Assembly: GCF_019599145.1 (NCBI RefSeq)
Contig: NZ_CP080647.1
Coordinates: 6,758,001-6,822,000 of the forward strand
Direction of reading: 5' to 3'
Source: Streptomyces akebiae
GTDB lineage: Bacteria; Actinomycetota; Actinomycetes; Streptomycetales; Streptomycetaceae
Length of the DNA: 64,000 nt
The first letter of the stretch is position 1. The number at the start of each line of letters is the position of its first letter. A program made the position numbers and the translations under genes. Under the pieces are notes generated by a model. That model made no database searches. It had not been told where the DNA came from and was given only the letters and a program-made list of their open reading frames with translations. Shown in pieces: positions 42,296-53,086 of the stretch.

Positions 42296-44083
42296 GTGAA
42301 CGACCGATACGACGCCGGCTACGGGGGCGGCGAACAGAGTTACGAACTCGTCGGCTACGACGAGTACGGGCAGCCGGTGTACCGACAGGCGCCCACCCAG
42401 CAGGTGCCTCAGCAACAGGCGTACGACCCCTACGGGACACAGCAGCCCCAGGGGCAGCACCAGGGGTACGGCCAGGGCTACGGCTACGACCCGTACGGGA
42501 CCGGCCAGGCCCAGCAGCACCCGCAGGGGTACGGCACGGGTTACGACACGGGCTACGACACCGGTCGGCAGACACCGGGGCAGGCCTACGACCCGTACGA
42601 CCCCTACGGGCAGACGGCGGTCACCGGCCTGCAGGCCCCCGTCACGGAGCAGACCGCCTACATCCCGCAGCAGTCGGCACCGCCGACGACCACCGGGGAG
42701 AGCGGGCCCCTGGCCGACGACGTCTCCCCGGAGGGCGACTCCGAGGAGCGGGAGTACCGCACCGAGCAGTTCGCCTTCGTCGAGGAGCCCGACGGTGACT
42801 CCGAGGACGTCATCGACTGGCTGAACTTCACCGAGAACCGCACCGAACGCCGCGAGGAGGCCAAGCGGCGGGCCAAGAGCCGGATGGTCGCCCTGGTGGT
42901 GGTCCTCGCCCTGGTCGCGGTCGGCGGCGTCGGCTACCTGTGGTGGGCGGGCATGCTGCCCGGGGCGTCCTCGGACGAGCGGACCGGCACCACCACCTCC
43001 GCGGCCGCCCAGAAACGGGACGTGATCGTCGTCCACCTGCACGACACCAAGGGGGGCGGCACCTCCACGGCGCTGCTGGTGAACAACTCCACCACCGAGC
43101 GGGGCGCCACCGTCCTGATCCCCAACGCCCTCGCCCTCACCGGCGACGACGGCACCACGACCACCCTCGCCAAGTCCGTCGACGACGACGGCTCCTCCGG
43201 CACCCGCGACGCCCTCGACACCGTCCTCGGCACCGACATCGAGGGCACCTGGCGGCTCGACACCCCCTACCTGAACAACCTCGTCGGCCTCGTCGGCAAC
43301 ATCGACGTCGACACGAACACGGACGTGCCCGATCCCGAGGCCAAGAAGGGCGCCGCTCCCCTCGTCACCAAGGGCAAGGCGCAGACCCTCAGCGGCAAGA
43401 TGGCCGTCGCCTACGCCACCTACCGGGCCTCCGGCGAGTCGCAGGACGCGCAGCTGAAGCGGTTCGGCCAGGTCATGCGGGGGGTGCTGCGCAAGCTGTC
43501 CGCCGACGCCCAGGCCGCCACCGTCACCGTGCAGTCGCTGGCCCAGATCCTCGACCCCTCCCTCAGCGACAAGGACCTCGGCACGTTCCTCGCCAAGCTC
43601 GCCGACCACGCCAAGGGCGGCGACTACACGACCGAGCTGCTGCCCGTCCAGCAGGACGGCACGCTCAGCGCCGAGGACTCCGACAGCGTGGTCAAGGACC
43701 TGCTCGGCGGCGCCGCGAAGAGCCCCGACGCCGGGGACGCCGTCCGGGTCGGCATCCGCAACGCCACCGGCCAGAAGGACGCCACCGAACAGGCCCGCGT
43801 CGTCGTCCTCAACGGCGGCTACACGTTCCTCGACGCCGGCACCACCGCCACCGCCCAGGCGACCTCCCGGGTCACCTACTCCGACGCGGCCCGCAAGCAG
43901 GACGCCATCGAGGTCGCCAAGACCCTCGGCCTGCCGACCAGCGCCGTCAAGAAGGGCGAGACCACCTCCAACGCCGATGTCTCCGTCGTCCTCGGCCAGA
44001 ACTACGAGACGACGGAGCCGACCGGGACCACGGGGACGACCGGCGCGACGGGCACCACGGGCACGACCGGCACCACGGGCTGA
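42296..44083 (+). CDS. LCP-like / LytR_C domain membrane protein, probably catalytically degenerate
   Basis: A 595-residue protein. The cytoplasmic N-terminus (about 1-195) is Gln/Gly/Tyr rich with DPYGT/GYDTG repeats. One membrane span is at about 199-221 (MVALVVVLALVAVGGVGYLW). An LCP-like domain follows (RDVIVVHLHDTKGGG to LKRFGQVMRGVLRKL), and a LytR_C domain (DAVRVGIRNATGQKDATEQA to SVVLGQNY) comes last, with a GTTGTTG tail. The usual LCP arginine/aspartate motif after the second strand (SIPRD) is replaced by LIPNALAL, so transferase activity is doubtful. LCP enzymes attach wall polymers; this one may bind rather than transfer. GAGAGGGGC before GTG 42296 is the SD. Confidence 0.82.
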   Translation: MNDRYDAGYGGGEQSYELVGYDEYGQPVYRQAPTQQVPQQQAYDPYGTQQPQGQHQGYGQGYGYDPYGTGQAQQHPQGYGTGYDTGYDTGRQTPGQAYDPYDPYGQTAVTGLQAPVTEQTAYIPQQSAPPTTTGESGPLADDVSPEGDSEEREYRTEQFAFVEEPDGDSEDVIDWLNFTENRTERREEAKRRAKSRMVALVVVLALVAVGGVGYLWWAGMLPGASSDERTGTTTSAAAQKRDVIVVHLHDTKGGGTSTALLVNNSTTERGATVLIPNALALTGDDGTTTTLAKSVDDDGSSGTRDALDTVLGTDIEGTWRLDTPYLNNLVGLVGNIDVDTNTDVPDPEAKKGAAPLVTKGKAQTLSGKMAVAYATYRASGESQDAQLKRFGQVMRGVLRKLSADAQAATVTVQSLAQILDPSLSDKDLGTFLAKLADHAKGGDYTTELLPVQQDGTLSAEDSDSVVKDLLGGAAKSPDAGDAVRVGIRNATGQKDATEQARVVVLNGGYTFLDAGTTATAQATSRVTYSDAARKQDAIEVAKTLGLPTSAVKKGETTSNADVSVVLGQNYETTEPTGTTGTTGATGTTGTTGTTG

Positions 44084-44103
44084 CCGGACCGGGCGGTCGA
44101 CAG

Positions 44104-44144
44104 CAGGCCCCGGAGCCGCCCTAGCGGCGCCGCTCCGGGGCCTG
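44104..44144 (+). terminator. Terminator after the LCP-like gene
   Basis: CAGGCCCCGGAGC pairs perfectly with GCTCCGGGGCCTG (13 bp). Confidence 0.8.
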
Positions 44145-44232
44145 ATCCGTAAACCGTGGGGCGGTGTCGGTGGGCCGTGAGATCCTTGCAGTAGCCCGTG
44201 AGGGTTCCTGACCGACGACCGAAAGCCGTGTA

Positions 44233-44679
44233 GTGACCGCCACAGACCGCTCCCTCGAGCTCATCCACACCGCCGCACAGGCGGCCGCCGACAAGCTCGC
44301 GCACGACGTCATCGCGTACGACGTCAGCGATGTGCTGTCCATCACGGACGCCTTCCTGCTCGCCTCCGCGCCCAACGACCGCCAGGTCAAGTCGATCGTC
44401 GACGAGATCGAGGAGCGGCTGAACAAGGAACTCGGCGCCAAGCCGGTCCGCCGCGAGGGCGACCGCGAGGCCCGCTGGGTGCTGCTCGACTACGTCGACA
44501 TCGTCGTGCACGTCCAGCACAGCGAGGAGCGGGTCTTCTACGCCCTGGAGCGGCTCTGGAAGGACTGCCCCGAGCTGGAGCTGCCCGCCGACGCCAAGGC
44601 CACCCGCGGCAAGGGCGAGGAGCACGCCAAGCTGCGGGCAGCCGAGGAGGAGGCCGAGCTGGGCGGGGAGCTGCGGTGA
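44233..44679 (+). CDS. rsfS: Ribosomal silencing factor RsfS
   Basis: A 148-residue protein that binds bL14 and blocks subunit joining when nutrients are low. Family landmarks are DVSDVLSITDAFLLASAPND, QVKSIVDEIEERLNKELGAK and WVLLDYVDIVVHVQHSEERV. The C-terminal helix is charged and longer than in E. coli. Its end overlaps the phosphatase start (GTGA), showing translational coupling. Confidence 0.95.
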   Translation: MTATDRSLELIHTAAQAAADKLAHDVIAYDVSDVLSITDAFLLASAPNDRQVKSIVDEIEERLNKELGAKPVRREGDREARWVLLDYVDIVVHVQHSEERVFYALERLWKDCPELELPADAKATRGKGEEHAKLRAAEEEAELGGELR

Positions 44680-45344
44680 CGGGCGGCACCGACGCGGCGG
44701 ACCGCAAGGGCCGGGGCCGCCGCCTGATCCTGTGGCGGCACGGCCAGACCTCGTGGAACGTGGAGCGCCGCTTCCAGGGCACCACGGACGTCGAGCTGAC
44801 CGAGACCGGCCTCGGCCAGGCCCGTCGCGCCGCCCGGCTGCTGGCCTCCCTCAGGCCCGACGCGATCGTCGCCTCCGACCTCGTGCGCGCCGCGAACACG
44901 GCCGCCGAGCTGGCCGCGCTCACCGCTCTCGAGGTCAGCCACGACGAGGGGCTGCGCGAGACCTACGCCGGCGTCTGGCAGGGCCTCACGCACGACGAGA
45001 TCATCGCCCGGTACGGCGACGAGTACGCCGCGTGGAAGCGGGGCGAGCCGGTCCGCAGGGGCGGCGGCGAGCTGGAGACCGAGGTCGCCGACCGCGCGGC
45101 CCCCGTGGTGCTCCGGCACGCCGACAAGCTCCCGGAGAACGGCACCCTGGTGGTGGTCAGCCACGGCGGCACCATCCGCACCACCATCGGACGCCTCCTC
45201 GGCCTGGACCCCCACCACTGGGAGAGCCTCGGCGGCCTGTCCAACTGCTGCTGGTCCGTCCTCGGCGAGGGTGCCCGTGGCTGGCGGCTCCTGGAGCACA
45301 ACGCGGGCACGCTCCCCGAGCCGGTGCTCGGCGACGACGACTGA
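44676..45344 (+). CDS. Histidine phosphatase family protein (GpgP-like position)
   Basis: A 222-residue phosphatase/mutase-superfamily enzyme. The phosphohistidine motif is LILWRHGQTSWN with His22, then RFQGTTDVELTETGLGQARR, and the second His is in LVVVSHGGTIRTTIGRLLGL. In mycobacteria the gene following rsfS encodes glucosyl-3-phosphoglycerate phosphatase (GpgP), so that activity is a reasonable guess; a phosphoglycerate mutase is less likely. Translationally coupled to rsfS and followed by a tRNA gene. Confidence 0.88.
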   Translation: MTGGTDAADRKGRGRRLILWRHGQTSWNVERRFQGTTDVELTETGLGQARRAARLLASLRPDAIVASDLVRAANTAAELAALTALEVSHDEGLRETYAGVWQGLTHDEIIARYGDEYAAWKRGEPVRRGGGELETEVADRAAPVVLRHADKLPENGTLVVVSHGGTIRTTIGRLLGLDPHHWESLGGLSNCCWSVLGEGARGWRLLEHNAGTLPEPVLGDDD

Positions 45345-45477
45345 GCCCCGTAAGAGGCCTGGTCACACGGCTCGGGAGCCGGATTTCACTTTCCGGCTGG
45401 TCGCAGGCTAAAGTTCTTCTTGTTCGCCCCGCCGAGCGGGGCGAAACACCGAGTGACCGCCATCCGTGCGGTCACAA

Positions 45478-45550
45478 GGGGCTATAGCTCAGTTGGTAGA
45501 GCGCCTGCATGGCATGCAGGAGGTCAGGAGTTCAATTCTCCTTAGCTCCA
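45478..45550 (+). tRNA. tRNA-Ala (anticodon GGC), copy 1
   Basis: A 73-nt cloverleaf. Acceptor GGGGCTA/TAGCTCC includes the G3-U70 wobble that identifies tRNA-Ala, and the D arm is GCTCAGTTGGTAGAGC. The anticodon arm CCTGC-ATGGCAT-GCAGG has anticodon GGC, and the T loop is TTCAATT. The 3' CCA is not encoded (discriminator A then CAG). Identical to copy 2 at 46431. Confidence 0.97.
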
Positions 45551-45566
45551 CAGATCGGTACAGAAG

Positions 45567-45597
45567 ATCCCGTTCCCGCGAGGGAGCGGGATTTTTC
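45567..45597 (+). terminator. Terminator of tRNA-Ala copy 1
   Basis: ATCCCGTTCCC pairs with GGGAGCGGGAT (one G-T pair), loop GCGA, followed by a T run. Confidence 0.85.
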
Positions 45598-45775
45598 GTG
45601 TGTGACCTGCGTCCCTTCTTGAGCACGGGTGGCTCCGGAGGCGTATACCTCTGCGGACGGCCTTCTTTCCCGCTCCGTGCTTGGACTGGTACGAAGGCGT
45701 CGCTGACCGTATTGGTCCGGCCGTGGCAGAATCAAACGGCCGGAAGGGGGCGCGGCCCGACGGGAGGGAGAAGCG

Positions 45776-45946
45776 ATGCCTGCGAGCATCCGCGGGAGGG
45801 TCCACGACCTTCCCGGTGCGGTGGTGATGCGGAGCAAGACCACCCTCCTCTGCCCTTCCTGCGGCTCGCTCCACGTTGCCCAAGTCCTCGGTGACAACGG
45901 AGGGATCTCCTACGTGTGCACGGCCTGCGGCCACAGCTGGAGCTGA
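45776..45946 (+). CDS. Zinc-ribbon miniprotein (56 aa)
   Basis: Begins MPASIRGRVHDLPGAVVMRS and has two CxxC knuckles, CPSC and CTAC, 23 residues apart (SKTTLLCPSCGSLHVAQVL ... ISYVCTACGHSWS). That is a complete rubredoxin-like zinc ribbon and nothing else. GGGAGGGAG 5 nt before the ATG is a strong SD. The function is unknown; zinc ribbons of this size bind RNA, DNA or RNA polymerase. The next gene starts 3 nt after the stop. Confidence 0.75.
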   Translation: MPASIRGRVHDLPGAVVMRSKTTLLCPSCGSLHVAQVLGDNGGISYVCTACGHSWS

Positions 45947-45949
45947 TCG

Positions 45950-46183
45950 ATGGGTGCACACAGGAGAAAGTGCGACTGGTGCGGCAGCGGCACCCCCATC
46001 GTCCGCGACATGGAGCCCGTCAACGCCGACTACCAGTACTGGTGCGAGGAATGCGCCCGGGCGCTGATCATAAAAGGCGACCCGATCGAGACGTACCGTG
46101 AGCTGGAGGGTGAGCCGATCTATGGCCGGCTCCTCGAAGAGCACTGCACGCTCAAGCGCTTCTACTCGTTCGTGACGGCCTGA
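45950..46183 (+). CDS. Second small Cys-rich protein (77 aa)
   Basis: Begins MGAHRRKCDWCGSGTPIVRD, with CDWC and later CEEC (YWCEECARALIIKGD), another zinc-ribbon pattern, followed by a helical part (PIETYRELEGEPIYGRLLEE). It starts 3 nt after the previous stop, so the two are one operon. The pair lies between two identical tRNA-Ala genes. Function unknown; a nucleic-acid or ribosome-bound role is only a guess from the fold. Confidence 0.7.
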   Translation: MGAHRRKCDWCGSGTPIVRDMEPVNADYQYWCEECARALIIKGDPIETYRELEGEPIYGRLLEEHCTLKRFYSFVTA

Positions 46184-46222
46184 GCGTCAACTCGGCGCCC
46201 GTCCCCGGCTGCCGCACGTCGT

Positions 46223-46259
46223 AGGGCCGCCACGGGTGCCCCAGCGGCCTCGTGGCGGC
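46223..46259 (+). terminator. Hairpin after the zinc-ribbon pair
   Basis: GGCCGCCACG pairs with CGTGGCGGCC (10 bp) 40 nt after the stop of the second gene. Confidence 0.6.
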
Positions 46260-46430
46260 CGTCGGTGGACGGGAGCGTGAACGGCGGCTGAGCCGTGGGC
46301 CCTTCGAAATCCGGCAAAAGCGCCCTGATCCATTCATAGTTCGCGCCTGCCGGAAACGATTTGGTGGTGCGCGTGGGGGACCGGTAATGTTGGCGTCGTC
46401 GCCGGGGGAACCGGGCGGACAACACAGCAA

Positions 46431-46503
46431 GGGGCTATAGCTCAGTTGGTAGAGCGCCTGCATGGCATGCAGGAGGTCAGGAGTTCAATTCTCCTTAGCT
46501 CCA
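46431..46503 (+). tRNA. tRNA-Ala (anticodon GGC), copy 2
   Basis: Identical over all 73 nt to the copy at 45478, with matching flanks CAA before and CAGA after. It has its own terminator. Confidence 0.97.
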
Positions 46504-46508
46504 CAGAA

Positions 46509-46536
46509 AAGACCCCGTCCAAGTGGACGGGGTCTT
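46509..46536 (+). terminator. Terminator of tRNA-Ala copy 2
   Basis: AAGACCCCGTCC pairs with GGACGGGGTCTT around an AAGT loop. Confidence 0.85.
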
Positions 46537-46569
46537 CGCGTTGTTGGCGACGACGACGGCATCACGGGG

Positions 46570-46607
46570 GAGGGGCGGCCCGACCCGCTCGGGTCGGGCC
46601 GCCCCTC
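46570..46607 (-). terminator. Terminator of the minus-strand redox operon
   Basis: A 17-bp perfect stem, GAGGGGCGGCCCGACCC with GGGTCGGGCCGCCCCTC, loop GCTC, 12 nt beyond the stop of the NuoF-like gene. Confidence 0.85.
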
Positions 46608-46619
46608 CTCGGTACGTGC

Positions 46620-48236
46620 TCAGCGCCCGCTGCCCAGGGCCCGGCGGCCGCGGCCCTGCGAGAGGACCGGGAGGTTCCGGGAGGGGGCGGAGGGGCGGTT
46701 GTCCTCCTCGATGCGCAGGGCGAGCGCGGGGCAGCGGCGCACCGCGCGCAGTGCCTTCGCCTCGGCGTACTGCGGGACCTTGGCCTGGGCGACGGTGGGG
46801 AAGCCGTCGGCGCCGAGTTGGAAGACCTCCGGGAGGATGTCGGCGCACAGGCCGTGGCCCCGGCAGAGCGTCCAGTCGACGAAGATCTTCTGGCGGCTCG
46901 CGCCGCTCTCCTCCGCGCCCGCGCCGCCCGGGATGCCGGTCGGCATACGGCCGCCCTCGAAGAGCGGCAGCACGCCCTCCACGGGCCGGCCGCAGCCGTT
47001 GCCCAGGACGTGTGCGGCGAGGTCGTCCGTAAAGGCCTTGATGGTCGATTCCAGGAACATCGCGGAGCCGTCCGGGTGCGAGCACGCGCCGCGCCGCTTG
47101 ACGTTCTTGGCGACCTGCTTGAGGGCCTCCAGGGCGGCCGGGCCGCCGCCGTTGAGGATGTCCTCCATGCCGCGTGCGGCGGCCGGCAGGCCGAGGTAGC
47201 AGGGGCCGCACTGGCCCGCGCTCTCCTCGGCGAGCCACTTGGCGACCTGCAGCGACTCGCCGAGCGGGCAGGTCTCCTGGCTGATCGGCAGGATCGCGCC
47301 CGCGCCGAGCGCGCCGCCCACCGCGTCCAGCGAGTTGCGCGAGACGACGGCCTCGTTGACCGTCGCCGCGTCGATCCACTTGCCGTGGTAGCCGCCGGTC
47401 AGTACGCCCTGCGGGACCGGCGGGGCGCCGGCGAGCTGCAGGATGTAGCGCAGCGGTACGCCGGTGGGCGCCTCGATCACCATGGGGCGGGCCACCGCGC
47501 CGGAGACGGTGAGCATGACGGTGCCCGGCTCGTCGTACAGACCGGTGTTGCCGTACCGCTCGGAGCCGATGCGGGCGCCGATCGCGAGCTGGGCGAACGT
47601 CTCCGCGTTGGAGAGCAGGGTCGGCGCGCCACCGACACCGCTCTTGGAGGCGCTGGTCTTGCGGCCGGGCGGGATCGGCGGCCCGCCGTCGATGGAGCGG
47701 ATCAGCGAGCCCGCGGCGCCGGTGACCATACGGACCGGGTTGCGCTGCACACTCGCGCGGATGGCGGCGCCGCGCCGGTTGCTCAGCCCGCGCTCGGAGA
47801 GGGCCGCCTCCATCGAGCGCTGGGTGGATTCACGTGTCACCCCGATGACCAACTGGCGTGCGCCCAGGGCTTCGGCGACCAACAGGGCGCCGTCCAGGAT
47901 GAGGTGCGGGGCACGGTTGATCAGCACCGTGTCCTTGCGGCAGGCGGGTTCGTCCTCACTGCCGTTGACGACCACGACGGGCCGGATGCCGCGCTTGATC
48001 GCCGACTCGGCGACCGACCGCAGTTTCTTGTGGAACGGGAAGCCCGCGCCGCCCCTGCCCTTGAGGTTGATCCGCTCGGACAGCTGGGCGAGCTGTTCCC
48101 CGCCCATGGGTTCGAGTGGACCGTGCACCTTCAGGTGCATGGGGAGGTCGAGTCTCTCGACGAGATCGAAGCCCGACGTGAGCTGGGGGAGCCCCACCAC
48201 ACGGACTTCGGGGACGTCGGGAAGGGCCTCGTTCAC
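46620..48236 (-). CDS. NuoF-like NAD(P)H:ferredoxin-type flavoprotein
   Basis: A 538-residue protein resembling complex I subunit NuoF fused to a small ferredoxin. The N-terminal FMN/NADH fold has LSERINLKGRGGAGFPFHKK and VVNGSEDEPACRKDTVLINR. An SLBB-like middle follows. A 4Fe-4S site is formed by EESAGQCGPCYLGLPAAARG plus later Cys (RRGACSHPDG, LGNGCGRPV). The C-terminal 80 residues carry DWTLCRGHGLCADILPEVFQ and RRCPALAL, a short-chain 3Fe-4S type ferredoxin pattern. It is not part of a nuo operon. It overlaps the upstream ferric-reductase-like gene by 4 nt, so it probably feeds electrons to or from that membrane protein. Confidence 0.82.
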   Translation of the reverse strand: MNEALPDVPEVRVVGLPQLTSGFDLVERLDLPMHLKVHGPLEPMGGEQLAQLSERINLKGRGGAGFPFHKKLRSVAESAIKRGIRPVVVVNGSEDEPACRKDTVLINRAPHLILDGALLVAEALGARQLVIGVTRESTQRSMEAALSERGLSNRRGAAIRASVQRNPVRMVTGAAGSLIRSIDGGPPIPPGRKTSASKSGVGGAPTLLSNAETFAQLAIGARIGSERYGNTGLYDEPGTVMLTVSGAVARPMVIEAPTGVPLRYILQLAGAPPVPQGVLTGGYHGKWIDAATVNEAVVSRNSLDAVGGALGAGAILPISQETCPLGESLQVAKWLAEESAGQCGPCYLGLPAAARGMEDILNGGGPAALEALKQVAKNVKRRGACSHPDGSAMFLESTIKAFTDDLAAHVLGNGCGRPVEGVLPLFEGGRMPTGIPGGAGAEESGASRQKIFVDWTLCRGHGLCADILPEVFQLGADGFPTVAQAKVPQYAEAKALRAVRRCPALALRIEEDNRPSAPSRNLPVLSQGRGRRALGSGR

Positions 48237-49615
48237 TTATATCCTCCGGAAGGCGCGTTCCAGGGTTCGCCTGAGCCCGGCTGGTTGTAGTCCTCGTAGC
48301 CGGACAGCGTTTCAGTGGCGGGACCGCTGTTGTACGTGTCGTTCGGGTTGTACGTGCCGTAGGGGGCGTTCGTCTCAGCCGTTCCGTAGGAAGTTTCGGC
48401 AGCACCCGTGTTGTACGTCTCGCCCTGGTAGGCCTGGCCCGGATAAGCCTGACCCTGGTACGTCTGCCCGCCCAACGGCTGTCCGGCGAAGGTGTCCTGC
48501 ATCGGGTCGTACGCCGACGGGGGCGCCTCGCCGACCGGCGGCGGCGACGGAGCCGGCCAGCGGGTGCTGCCCGTGGTCGAACCGTCGTCCATGCGCGGCA
48601 TGGCCTGCGTGGGCTGCATGTCCAGCGGCGGCTGCTGCTGGGTCAGATAGGGCGCCGTGGGTTCCGAGGCGCGCGGGGTCATCGACACCGCGCGGTACGC
48701 GGCCGCGAAGCCGGGGCCGCTGTCGGCCGCGGCGGCCGCGCGCTGCGGGGGGACCAGCGGGTCGCCCAGCGGGGGGTTGCCCTGTCCGCCACCGAAGCCG
48801 GGCAGCGGGAACTGGCCGGTGTCACGCATCTGGTCACGCCGACCGCCCTCGCGGCGTCCGCCGGTCTCGTCCAGGCCCTGCAGGGCCGAACGGGACTTCA
48901 CGAGTTCGTCGACCTCGGGGGGCCGCTGGCCGTCGGTGCCCAGGACGGCGGCGACGCGCTCGACCACCTGGCGCTTGACCTCACGCGGCGCGGCGCGCAG
49001 CAGCAGGGCGGCCGCGACGGCGATCAGGCCGGCGGAGTAGAGGATCACGAAGATCGGCTTGGCTTCTCGACCCGCGTAGAGTCCGTGCACGAGCGCGAAA
49101 CACCAGGCTGGGTAGGCCATCATGTGCATCGCGCGCCAGCGTGCCGCGACCGGCGCCGGGGACGCGAAGTTGCTGCGCAGTGCTCCGGTGATCGCGACGA
49201 AGATCATCATGGAGCCGGCGGTCGCGCCGAAGCCGATGAGCGCGCCCGAGCCCGTCACGCCGAGGGCGAAGGGGAACAGGGCGATCGCGGAGACGTGGTT
49301 CAGTGCCAGCTTGACCGAGACGTGCAGCACGAGGAACGCGACCGCGGCGATGGCGGTCGTCCGGTGGACGGCCTGGCCGATGATCCGCTGACGCACGGTG
49401 AGCAGGGTCCGGTCCTGGGCGACGAGCCCCCAGAGCACCGAGCACGTCAGCGAGACGAGCGAGAGAACGCCCGCGCCGAAGTCGAGGAACTCCCGGTACG
49501 CGTCACCTCCGACCAGCACACTTACGGGTATCAGCAGCAGAGCGGCAGCTGTGGCTATCCCGTAGGCCGAGCGGCCTGTCTGGGGCAGCGAGCTGTTACT
49601 GCGACGAGGGTTCAT
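48233..49615 (-). CDS. Ferric-reductase-like membrane cytochrome with Tyr/Gln-rich tail
   Basis: A 460-residue protein with six membrane spans in the first 210 residues. His residues are placed to bind haem: IGQAVHRTTAIAAVAFLVLH and its next span with LNHVSA, then MHMMAYPAWCFALVHGLYAG. This is the pattern of ferric reductase-like transmembrane domains. The C-terminal half is cytoplasmic and low complexity, with repeats such as YQGQAYPGQAYQGETY. ATG 49615 is chosen because GGAGTTG lies 5 nt upstream. It is translationally coupled to the NuoF-like flavoprotein, which suggests a two-protein electron path between NAD(P)H or ferredoxin and a membrane acceptor. Confidence 0.78.
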   Translation of the reverse strand: MNPRRSNSSLPQTGRSAYGIATAAALLLIPVSVLVGGDAYREFLDFGAGVLSLVSLTCSVLWGLVAQDRTLLTVRQRIIGQAVHRTTAIAAVAFLVLHVSVKLALNHVSAIALFPFALGVTGSGALIGFGATAGSMMIFVAITGALRSNFASPAPVAARWRAMHMMAYPAWCFALVHGLYAGREAKPIFVILYSAGLIAVAAALLLRAAPREVKRQVVERVAAVLGTDGQRPPEVDELVKSRSALQGLDETGGRREGGRRDQMRDTGQFPLPGFGGGQGNPPLGDPLVPPQRAAAAADSGPGFAAAYRAVSMTPRASEPTAPYLTQQQPPLDMQPTQAMPRMDDGSTTGSTRWPAPSPPPVGEAPPSAYDPMQDTFAGQPLGGQTYQGQAYPGQAYQGETYNTGAAETSYGTAETNAPYGTYNPNDTYNSGPATETLSGYEDYNQPGSGEPWNAPSGGYK

Positions 49616-49724
49616 GGGGGCAACTCCGAACAGTTCGGGAAAGCGGTCCCGTCGTCGAACTGTAAGTGGTGCCAAACCGGCCGGTACGAGGTTTGAGTTA
49701 TTGCGGTGTTATCAAGGGCCAATC

Positions 49725-49736
49725 TCACATCTGTGA
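49725..49736. promoter_or_regulatory. TCACATCTGTGA palindrome between divergent genes
   Basis: A perfect inverted repeat (TCACA-TC-TGTGA) in an AT-richer stretch between the redox operon and the leuS leader. It could be an operator for either side. The protein that binds it is unknown. Confidence 0.4.
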
Positions 49737-49854
49737 TGTCCCTTAGTGGTTGTTACGCGAAGTAAGATTTGAATAAAGTTCAACATTTTTGGCCGGATCC
49801 CGTGGCCGACACGCGGCGGGTCCGTGCCCATCGGGGCTGCGGTACCCTGACCGC

Positions 49855-49893
49855 ATGCGTGCCGTACGCCTTCTGCTTAGCGGGCCGCGCTGA
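49855..49893 (+). CDS. leuS leader peptide
   Basis: A 12-codon frame, [12 protein letters not shown] then TGA, 125 nt before leuS. The three consecutive Leu codons are CTT CTG CTT; CTT is rare in Streptomyces. Its stop lies at the foot of a large hairpin and an intrinsic terminator follows. This is the layout of ribosome-mediated attenuation, with leucyl-tRNA shortage as the signal. Confidence 0.7.
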   Translation: MRAVRLLLSGPR

Positions 49894-49963
49894 TCAGTCC
49901 CGACCGCCGTTGACGGCGTGGTCGGCATCAGCGCGGCGTCCCCTCCTGTGCGAGGGGATTTTT
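49882..49963 (+). terminator. Attenuator before leuS
   Basis: A large hairpin joins GCCGCGCTGAT (from 49883) with ATCAGCGCGGC (to 49937), with inner CCGACC/GGTCGG. Directly after it TCCCCTC (49939-49945) pairs with GAGGGGA (49952-49958) followed by TTTTT, a true intrinsic terminator, unusual for this genome. It sits between the leader peptide and leuS. Confidence 0.75.
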
Positions 49964-50017
49964 CGTTTCCTGGACGAACAGCCCGCTGCAGAGACGATCG
50001 ATGGAGCTTTGAGGATC

Positions 50018-52885
<2,868 letters not shown>

Positions 52886-52920
52886 GTGCGGTGTGAGCCT
52901 CGCCGCGAGGCCGCGTGGTG

Positions 52921-53022
52921 ACCTGCGGTAGCCGCAGGTGGACACACCGCTGTCGGCCGGTGGCGGTTCGGGGTCGTCCCCTACGGGCAGGTTCCGGGTT
53001 CCGATGGAACCTGGGACCTGCC
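52921..53022 (+). terminator. Two hairpins after leuS
   Basis: ACCTGCGG-TAG-CCGCAGGT at 52921-52939, and a two-part hairpin at 52986-53022 (GGCAGGT/ACCTGCC outside GGTTCC/GGAACC). Confidence 0.6.
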
Positions 53023-53086
53023 TGTTGCGTTTACCGTGGAAGAGCGCCGCAGCACATGCCCGTGCCGGTCGGAGAAGGAGCGCGTC

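Noticed and set aside
45478..46503. The tRNA-Ala copies as att sites of a current mobile element
   Set aside because: No integrase, excisionase or transfer gene lies between them; only two small zinc-ribbon genes.
46620..48236. Assignment as respiratory complex I subunit NuoF
   Set aside because: There are no other nuo genes, and the C-terminal ferredoxin and coupling to a ferric-reductase-like protein point elsewhere.
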